Assembly: GCA_036403155.1 (NCBI GenBank)
Contig: DASWRM010000037.1
Coordinates: 1 to 64,000 of the forward strand
Reading direction: 5' to 3'
Length of the DNA: 64,000 nucleotides
Source: Gaiellales bacterium
GTDB lineage: Bacteria; Actinomycetota; Thermoleophilia; Gaiellales; JAICJC01
Made by a program: the position numbers and the translations under genes. Of this stretch, positions 58,126 through 64,000 are shown piece after piece. Below the pieces are notes generated by a model. It was given only the letters and a program-made list of their open reading frames with translations, was not told the origin of the DNA and did not search any database. How positions within the stretch are numbered: position 1 is the stretch's first letter; each line of letters begins with the position of its first letter.

Positions 58126-59935
58126 CTGTCTTTGCCAGGTTCCGCGGCTTGTCGATGTCCAGCCCGCGCCGCCTGGCGATGGCGTAGGCCAGCTGCTGCA
58201 GCGGCAGGATGGCGAGTGCGGCCTGCAGCTCGGGCTCCGTGCGAGGCAGATAGAGCACGTGCTCGGCGAACTCCTGGATCTGGACGTTGCCTTCGGTGGC
58301 GACGGCGATCACGTGTGCGCCGCGGGCGCGCACCTCCTGGATGTTGGAGACCACCTTCTCGTACACGTCGTTGTCGGTGGCGATCACCACCACCGGGGTG
58401 CGGTCGTCGAGCAGCGCGATCGGCCCGTGCTTCATCTCGCCCGCCGCATAGGCGTCGGTGGGGATGTAGCTGATCTCCTTGAGCTTGAGAGCGCCCTCGA
58501 GCGCGATCGGCAGGCCGATGTTGCGTCCCAGGTAGAGGAAGAACTCGTTCTGCCAGAACCGCTCGGCGATCGGCTCCACCAGATCACCGCGATCGAGCGT
58601 CTGCTGCGCCAGGTCGGGCAGTGAGCGCACCTGCTGCAGCAGCACGTCGGCCCGCGTCGCGTCGATCGTCCCGCGCACCATGCCAAGCTTCAGCGCCAGC
58701 AGGTACATCAGCACCACCTGGCTGGTGAACGTCTTGGACGCGGCCACGCCGATCTCGAGGCCCGCTCGGGTGTAGAGCACGGAGTCGGCGTCCCGCGTCG
58801 CCTGGCTGCCCATCACGTTCGTGATCGCCAGCACGTGCGCGCCGCGGTCGCGTCCCTCCTTCATGGCGGCGATCGTGTCGATCGTCTCACCGGACTGGGA
58901 GACCGCGATCACCAGGGTGTTCTCGTCGATCACGGGCCGGCGGTAGCGCCATTCGCTCGCAATGTCCGACTCGCTCGGGATGCGCGCCCACTCCTCGAGC
59001 AGGTAGCGCCCGATCAGCCCGGCGTGGTACGCCGTGCCGCAGGCCAGGATGACGACACGCGACAGGCCGCGGATCTGCTCCTCGCTGAGGTTCAACCCGT
59101 CTAGCTGCAGCTCGCCGTGGTACAACCGCTCGCCGATGGTCTCGGCGATCGCGTCGGGCTGCTCATGGATCTCCTTGAGCATGAATGTCTCGTAGCCCTG
59201 TTTCTCGGCCGCCTCCTCGTCCCAGTCGACGTACTCGACCGGCCGCTCGATCACGTCGCCGTCCGCCGTCAGGAAGGTCGCACCCTCGGGTCGGGCGACC
59301 ACGATCTCGTCGTCGAGCACGTACTGGACGCGCCGTGTCTCGCTCATGAAGGCGGGAATCGCCGACGCCATGAACGTCTCGCCGTCGCCCACGCCGACAA
59401 CGAGCGGGCACTGGCGCCGCGCCGCCAGGATCTCGTGCGGGTGGTCGCGGTGCACGACCGCGAACGCGAAGTGGCCGTGCAGCTCCAGGTACGCCAGCCG
59501 CACGGCCTCGACCAGGTCGCCGTCGTAGTGCTCCTCCACCAGATGGCTGATGACCTCGCTGTCGGTGTCGGTGTGAAACCGGTGCCCGCGTGTGAGCAGC
59601 GTCTCGCGGAGCTGGACGTAGTTCTCGATGATGCCGTTGTGGACGGCCGTCACACCGGAGCCCTCGCACGCCTCGATCGGGTGCGCATTCGACTCGGTGA
59701 CGCCACCGTGCGTGGCCCAGCGGGTGTGCGCCAGTCCCAGCGTGGCCGGGTGGCTCGACGTGCCGACCGCCTCGCGCAGCGCCTCGACGCGGCCGACGCG
59801 CCGGGTGATGTCGATGCTGCCGTTGATCAGCGCGATCCCCGCCGAGTCATAGCCGCGGTACTCGAGCCGCTCGAGACCCGTGAGCAGCAGCTCCTTGCAC
59901 TGGCGATCACCAACGTATCCGACGATTCCGCACAT
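58112..59935 (-). CDS. glmS: Glutamine-fructose-6-phosphate aminotransferase (isomerizing)
   Basis: A 607-residue enzyme making glucosamine-6-phosphate, the first step to UDP-GlcNAc. The N-terminal glutaminase starts MCGIVGYVGDRQC with nucleophile C2, followed by GLAHTRWATHG and HNGIIENY. Two SIS domains follow (VILACGTAYHAGLI; VIAVSQSGETIDTIAAM; KHGPIALLD), and the end KPRNLAKTVTVE is the conserved tail. It lies 9 bases after glmM. No glmS ribozyme structure is present, as expected outside Firmicutes. Confidence 0.97.
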   Translation of the reverse strand: MCGIVGYVGDRQCKELLLTGLERLEYRGYDSAGIALINGSIDITRRVGRVEALREAVGTSSHPATLGLAHTRWATHGGVTESNAHPIEACEGSGVTAVHNGIIENYVQLRETLLTRGHRFHTDTDSEVISHLVEEHYDGDLVEAVRLAYLELHGHFAFAVVHRDHPHEILAARRQCPLVVGVGDGETFMASAIPAFMSETRRVQYVLDDEIVVARPEGATFLTADGDVIERPVEYVDWDEEAAEKQGYETFMLKEIHEQPDAIAETIGERLYHGELQLDGLNLSEEQIRGLSRVVILACGTAYHAGLIGRYLLEEWARIPSESDIASEWRYRRPVIDENTLVIAVSQSGETIDTIAAMKEGRDRGAHVLAITNVMGSQATRDADSVLYTRAGLEIGVAASKTFTSQVVLMYLLALKLGMVRGTIDATRADVLLQQVRSLPDLAQQTLDRGDLVEPIAERFWQNEFFLYLGRNIGLPIALEGALKLKEISYIPTDAYAAGEMKHGPIALLDDRTPVVVIATDNDVYEKVVSNIQEVRARGAHVIAVATEGNVQIQEFAEHVLYLPRTEPELQAALAILPLQQLAYAIARRRGLDIDKPRNLAKTVTVE

Positions 59936-59944
59936 GGTTCCTTC

Positions 59945-61267
59945 TTACGCCCCGATCTCGGTTTGCACAAGGCTGACGAGCCGCTCGCTGATCCGCTCGC
60001 ACTCGGCTTCGTCCTCGGCCTCGACCATCACGCGCACGAGCGGCTCGGTGCCCGATGCGCGAAGGACGATCCGGCCTCCGTCGCCAAGCTTCTCACTGAC
60101 CGCCTCCACCTCCTGCCAGATGCGGTCAGCGGACGGTAGCAGGGATCGATCCGCGGTCACCGCGACCAGCCGCTGGGGGAACGGCTTCAGCATGTCGTTC
60201 GCCTGTTCCGGCCGAAGGCCAAGCCGGTGCAGCGCGCCGAGCAGCATCAACGCCGTTGCGAGCCCGTCGCCGGTGGTGTGGTGGCGAAGGTCGACGACGT
60301 GGCCGGACTGCTCGCCGCCGAGCACCGCTCCCGTCTCGAGCATGCGCTCGAGCACATAGCGGTCGCCCACATCGGTCACCTCGACGGCGATCCCGTGCTC
60401 GCGCATCAGGCGGTGGAACCCGAGGTTGGTCATCGAGGTGACCACCACCCGGTCGCCCGTGAGCATGCCGCGGCGGTGCAGGTCGATGCCGAGCACGGCG
60501 ATGATCACGTCGCCGTTCACGGCCCGGCCGCGCCCGTCCACGGCAAGGCAGCGGTCGGCGTCGCCGTCGAACGCGATGCCGGCGTCCAGCCCGTGCTCCG
60601 AGACCAGCGCCGCCACCGCATCGAGGTGTGTCGAGCCGACCCCCGCGTTGATGTTGCGCCCGTCGGGATGGCATCCGATCCGTTCGACCGCCTCACCGAG
60701 CCGCTCGAACAGCGCCGGCCCGGCCTGCCATGCGGCGCCGTTCGCGCAGTCGATGCCGATTCGCAGGCCGGCCTCGACGTCCTCCCCGTAGGTCTCCGCC
60801 AGCCACTCGACGTACCGCATCCACGCATCGTCGACGCGCTCCGCCCGGCCGCCCGCCCCGCCGGCCGGGCTCGCCATGAGCGACTCGATCCGCGCCTCGT
60901 CCGCATCCGCGAGCTTGCGGCCGTCGCCGCCGAGGAACTTGATGCCGTTGTCCTCGTAGGGGTTGTGGGACGCCGAGATGACGCAGCCGAGCGCGGCGCC
61001 GGCCTCGCGCGCCAGCACGGCAACGCCCGGGGTCGGGATCACACCGGCCCGGGTGGCGACGCCTCCCGCCGAGACGATGCCGCCGACGAGGGCCAATTCG
61101 AGCGCCGGCCCGGATTCGCGGGTGTCCCGCCCGATCAGGATCGTCTCGCCGGGGCCGGCGAACCGCGCCGCGGCCGCGCCCAGGTCGCGGGCTACCGCCT
61201 CGGTCAGGTCGACGCCCGCGCGGCCGCGCACGCCGTCCGTGCCGAACAGCTTCCGTGCGCGTGGCAC
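59945..61267 (-). CDS. glmM: Phosphoglucosamine mutase
   Basis: A 440-residue enzyme converting glucosamine-6-phosphate to glucosamine-1-phosphate. KLFGTDGVRGRAG near the start, the phosphoserine loop GCVISASHNPYEDNGIK, the metal loop AFDGDADRCLAVD and the C-terminal phosphate-binding RASGTEPLVRVMVEA are all intact. The start is GTG at 61267, only 7 bases after the rpsI stop, and glmS follows after 9 bases. The ribosomal and cell-wall precursor genes thus form one transcription unit. Confidence 0.97.
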   Translation of the reverse strand: MPRARKLFGTDGVRGRAGVDLTEAVARDLGAAAARFAGPGETILIGRDTRESGPALELALVGGIVSAGGVATRAGVIPTPGVAVLAREAGAALGCVISASHNPYEDNGIKFLGGDGRKLADADEARIESLMASPAGGAGGRAERVDDAWMRYVEWLAETYGEDVEAGLRIGIDCANGAAWQAGPALFERLGEAVERIGCHPDGRNINAGVGSTHLDAVAALVSEHGLDAGIAFDGDADRCLAVDGRGRAVNGDVIIAVLGIDLHRRGMLTGDRVVVTSMTNLGFHRLMREHGIAVEVTDVGDRYVLERMLETGAVLGGEQSGHVVDLRHHTTGDGLATALMLLGALHRLGLRPEQANDMLKPFPQRLVAVTADRSLLPSADRIWQEVEAVSEKLGDGGRIVLRASGTEPLVRVMVEAEDEAECERISERLVSLVQTEIGA

Positions 61268-61274
61268 CGGGTGC

Positions 61275-61673
61275 CTAGCGCTTCGAGAACTGCGGCCGCT
61301 TGCGCGCCTTCTTCAGGCCGGCCTTCTTGCGCTCGACCTCACGCGCGTCGCGCGTCAGGAACCCCGATCGCTTGAGATCGCCGCGCAGCGACTCGTCCGC
61401 CTGGAGCAGCGCGCGCGAGATGCCGTGGCGCAGGGCGCCGGCCTGGCCGGAGATGCCGCCGCCGTCGATGCGGGCGCGGACGTCGAAGCTCGCGTCGGTG
61501 CCGCTGACCCGCAGCGGCGCGGTGGCCACGGATTGGAGCGTCGGGCGCGGGAAGTACTCCGCGAGCGCCTTGCCGTTGACGGTGACCTGACCGCTGCCGG
61601 GGACGAGCACGACCCGGGCGACGGACGTCTTGCGCTTGCCGGTGCCGCGGTATGCGACGGGGGTGTTTGGCAC
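61275..61673 (-). CDS. rpsI: 30S ribosomal protein S9
   Basis: A 132-residue S9 protein. Conserved parts are [40 protein letters not shown] and the basic C-terminal tail [12 protein letters not shown], which reaches the ribosomal P site. The GTG start at 61673 overlaps the last base of the rplM stop (TAGTG). Confidence 0.97.
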   Translation of the reverse strand: MPNTPVAYRGTGKRKTSVARVVLVPGSGQVTVNGKALAEYFPRPTLQSVATAPLRVSGTDASFDVRARIDGGGISGQAGALRHGISRALLQADESLRGDLKRSGFLTRDAREVERKKAGLKKARKRPQFSKR

Positions 61674-62107
61674 TACGAGCTCTCCTTCAGCGGTGCGGGA
61701 TTCTGCGCCTCGTGCGGATGCGCCGGGCCGGCGTACACCTTCAGCTTTCGCAGCTGCGCGGCCGCGAGGCGGTTCTTCGGCAGCATGCCCTTCACCGCCT
61801 TGCGGATGACCTCCTCCGGCCGGCGCTGGAGCTGCTCCGCCAGCGTCCGCTGGCGCAGGCCGCCCGGATAGCCGCTGTGGCGGTAGTAGATCTTCTGCTC
61901 GAGCTTCTTGCCGGTCACATGCACCTTCTCGGCATTGACGACGATCACGAAGTCCCCGGTGTCGACATGCGGCGTGTAGGCCGGCTTGCGCTTGCCGCGC
62001 AGGACGTCGGCGATCTCGGTGGCGAGGCGGCCGAGCGTCTCGCCCTCGGCGTCCACCACATACCAGCTCTGCTCGATCTCGCGCGGCTTTGCGCTGTAGG
62101 TCTTCAT
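61673..62107 (-). CDS. rplM: 50S ribosomal protein L13
   Basis: A 144-residue L13 protein: [47 protein letters not shown] and [11 protein letters not shown] are the family landmarks. The ATG at 62107 has GAGGA 4 bases upstream. It is the first gene of the rplM-rpsI-glmM-glmS unit. Confidence 0.97.
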   Translation of the reverse strand: MKTYSAKPREIEQSWYVVDAEGETLGRLATEIADVLRGKRKPAYTPHVDTGDFVIVVNAEKVHVTGKKLEQKIYYRHSGYPGGLRQRTLAEQLQRRPEEVIRKAVKGMLPKNRLAAAQLRKLKVYAGPAHPHEAQNPAPLKESS

Positions 62108-62183
62108 CGATCCTCGTTGCGTGGGAACTGTCGGCGTCGGGCGCATGCAGCGGCCCGCAGCCGGAACGACGGCGAATGGTAGC

Positions 62184-63299
62184 TCAGATCGCCGCGACGC
62201 GAAGGCGCACGGTGGAAGCGACGCCGTCGCGGTGGATCGTGCGCAGGGCGACGGCCACGACCTCCGGGTCGAACTGCGTGCCCGCGCCGCCGTCCAGCTC
62301 GGCGACCGCCTGCTCGTGGAGCAGCGGCCGGCGGCGGGCGTTCCCGCGGCGCATGACCACGTACGCAGCGCACACCGCAACGATGCGTGAGGTGAGCGGG
62401 ATCGCCTCGCCACGGAGCCCGTGCGGATACCCGCTTCCGTCCCACCACTCGCGGATCGCCCCCACGCCGGCAACGGCGTCCTGCAGCTCCGGGATGCCCG
62501 CCAGCATGCGCTGGCCGATCAGCGTGTGCCGCTGCACGACCGCCCGCTCGACGGGAGTCAGCGGCCCGCGCTTCGCTCGGAGCGGAGCGGGGATGTGCGA
62601 GATGCCCGCCTCGTGCACCAGGGCAACCAGGCGCACCTGCCGCAGGCCGGCCTCGTCGAGGCACAGCCCCTCGCCCACGGCCGCCGCCAGCACCGGGAGC
62701 TCCAGGTCGGCTGCGCCGATCTCCCGCGCATGGTCGGCCGCCCGAAGGAAGGCCATGGCCTCGTCGAAATCCCTGCCGGCCGCGGCCGGGAGCAGGCGCC
62801 CGGCGGCGCGCACGATCCGCCGCGCGCGGCGGACCTCGCCCCGCCCGAACGCCGAGGAGCGCATGTCCGACCACACCTCGACGAGGTAGGGCCCGCCCGC
62901 GCCGTCGAGGCGAAGCAGCAATGCGGCCCGCTCGCCGATCGCATCGAGGAACGCAGGCTCGGCCCGGTCACCACCCCGGTCCCCGACCCAGGTCGTATAC
63001 GGGCGGCCATCGTCGATGACGGCGCGAGTGGCCGGATAGCCCTCGAGCGCGCGCTCACCCGCATGCCGGCGCCACCGCTCCGGTGACCGCGTGAACGCGG
63101 CCAGCTCGGCGGCGACGCGGCGATCGAGGTCGACCCAGGAGACGAGGCAGCCGGACGCCCCGAGGTCGCGGGCGAGCACCTCGCACAGCGCGGAGAGCAG
63201 CTCCCGGCTGCCCGTCCCGGTGGGGAGCTCCTCTCCACCGACCATACGCGGCACGGCGATCATGCGGGCAGGATGCCCGAGCCGGCTGAGCGTGGACAT
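62184..63299 (-). CDS. HD-GYP-domain protein with degenerate metal site
   Basis: A protein of 371 residues (ATG 63299) or 359 residues (ATG 63263). The N-terminal 170 residues look GAF-like. The C-terminal part is an HD-GYP domain, recognisable from [34 protein letters not shown] and [20 protein letters not shown]. The signature HD is HE (LVHEAGIS), HHE before WDGSGYP is IRE, and the later DxYDA is CAAYVV. So most iron ligands are gone while the GYP loop remains. It is therefore likely a non-catalytic binding or sensing protein rather than a c-di-GMP hydrolase. Confidence 0.85.
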   Translation of the reverse strand: MSTLSRLGHPARMIAVPRMVGGEELPTGTGSRELLSALCEVLARDLGASGCLVSWVDLDRRVAAELAAFTRSPERWRRHAGERALEGYPATRAVIDDGRPYTTWVGDRGGDRAEPAFLDAIGERAALLLRLDGAGGPYLVEVWSDMRSSAFGRGEVRRARRIVRAAGRLLPAAAGRDFDEAMAFLRAADHAREIGAADLELPVLAAAVGEGLCLDEAGLRQVRLVALVHEAGISHIPAPLRAKRGPLTPVERAVVQRHTLIGQRMLAGIPELQDAVAGVGAIREWWDGSGYPHGLRGEAIPLTSRIVAVCAAYVVMRRGNARRRPLLHEQAVAELDGGAGTQFDPEVVAVALRTIHRDGVASTVRLRVAAI

Positions 63300-63375
63300 C
63301 CCCGATTTGTGGTGCCCGGGATCCCCGTCTGCGGGAGTGCGGTCGCCCGCTGGCACCACGGATAAGCTTCCAGGC

Positions 63376-64000
63376 ATGCGAGACGTGCTGCGCGACGCCC
63401 AGGAACTGCTTGCCGCCGGCGAGCCGGTCGCGGTCGCGATGGTGGTCGACAGCAAGCGCTCCGCGCCCCGCCCGCTCGGCTCGCGGCTGCTCGTGACCGC
63501 CGGCGGGGAGATGCGCGGCTCGGTGTCCGGCGGATGCGTCGAGAGCGACGTCGTGCTCCGCGCACAGGAGGTGCTCTCGACCGGCGAGCCGCAGCTCGTG
63601 CCGTACGGCATCACCGACGACGACGCATTCGACGTGGGGCTGCCCTGCGGCGGAGAGATCGAGGTGTTCATCGCGCCGCTCGACGCCGATGAGGTGGCCC
63701 GAGTGGAGCGGGCGATCGAGCGCGGCGAGCGCCTCGCCGTGACCACCACGCTGGCAGGGCCGGACGCGGGGGGCAAACGCTACGACGAGGGAGAGGCGCA
63801 CTCCAGCGCGTCGCGCGAGAGCGCCGACACCTTCGTCGAGCACCATGCACCGGCCCCGGTGCTGATGGTGTTCGGTGCCGTCGACACCGCTCAGGAGCTG
63901 TGCCGGATGGCCCGGCAGGCGGGCTTCCGCACGGTCGTCTCGGACGCGCGCACGAAGTTCGCACGGCCCGAGCGGCTGCCGGACGCCGATGAGATCGTGG
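63376..64000 (+). CDS. XdhC/CoxI-family protein, 3' end outside window
   Basis: The first 208 codons of an XdhC-family protein, the accessory factors that help insert or sulfurate the molybdenum cofactor in xanthine/CO dehydrogenase-type enzymes. The N-terminal XdhC_CoxI domain has VDSKRSAPRPLGSRLLVTAG, MRGSVSGGCVESDVV and DVGLPCGGEIEVFI. The Rossmann-like C-terminal domain starts with VLMVFGAVDTAQEL (about 160-173). The ATG at 63376 has TAAGCT (63363-63368) ending 7 bases upstream. The target enzyme should lie beyond the right edge. Confidence 0.9.
   Translation, partial: MRDVLRDAQELLAAGEPVAVAMVVDSKRSAPRPLGSRLLVTAGGEMRGSVSGGCVESDVVLRAQEVLSTGEPQLVPYGITDDDAFDVGLPCGGEIEVFIAPLDADEVARVERAIERGERLAVTTTLAGPDAGGKRYDEGEAHSSASRESADTFVEHHAPAPVLMVFGAVDTAQELCRMARQAGFRTVVSDARTKFARPERLPDADEIV

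Noticed and set aside
59936-59944. glmS ribozyme
   Set aside because: Only 9 bases separate glmM and glmS, so there is no space for the ribozyme.

Overview
This 64-kb window is the chromosome of a high-GC actinobacterium. Codon third positions are almost all G or C, GTG starts are frequent, and many genes have a TANNNT -10 box only 6-9 bases before the start codon. The mixture of DUF2339, DUF2254 and DUF1203 proteins, MauE/MauD-type redox proteins and a parallel beta-helix remnant would fit Thermoleophilia (Solirubrobacterales or Gaiellales). That placement is inference; no rRNA gene is present. Gene density is high, with many 1-4 bp start/stop overlaps.

Layout. 1-9.5 kb: mostly minus-strand membrane, signalling and stress genes (DUF2339 protein cut by the window edge, Ni/Co permease, DUF1203 protein, GGDEF protein, secreted protein, GNAT, GlsB-like protein). 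9.6-13 kb: two flavin amine oxidases and a TetR regulator with a perfect 22-bp palindrome in front of the second oxidase. 13-18.1 kb: zinc peptidase, STAS antagonist, RsbW-like kinase, RmuC and an MMPL transporter. 18.18 kb: tRNA-Gly(UCC).

18.25-25.6 kb is an accessory island of lower GC. It carries small genes in alternating orientation (GFA protein, HAD phosphatase, GNAT, P-loop kinase, small membrane proteins), a frameshifted gene and two families of short intergenic repeats. It ends beside the 3' stub of a beta-helix gene. No integrase is visible.

25.6-38.1 kb returns to core-like genes: GlgC-like enzyme, DUF2254, CAP protein, IspH, a beta-propeller protein, an epimerase, an isoleucyl-tRNA synthetase with a GxHH signature, Nudix, serine beta-lactamase-fold protein and LytR_C protein. 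38.1-46 kb is a minus-strand redox/amine block: PLP decarboxylase, then a methylamine-dehydrogenase-like set (MauE-MauD fusion, a MauA-like Cys-rich Tat substrate, and a membrane domain fused to a beta-propeller), a class III aminotransferase, a ThDP enzyme and a membrane-anchored cytochrome c. The MauA-like protein appears to lack the tryptophans that form TTQ, which makes this set the most unusual in the window.

46-53.3 kb is a tight minus-strand run acpS-nnrED-CBS-alr-cca-methyltransferase-corA. acpS shares an overlapping divergent promoter with an MBL-fold gene. 53.3-58.1 kb (plus strand) holds the MBL protein, two tandem GNAT paralogues, an M50 protease with CBS domains, two small cNMP-binding proteins and DUF2568. 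58.1-62.1 kb is the rplM-rpsI-glmM-glmS run, followed by an HD-GYP protein whose metal ligands are lost and the start of an XdhC-family gene.
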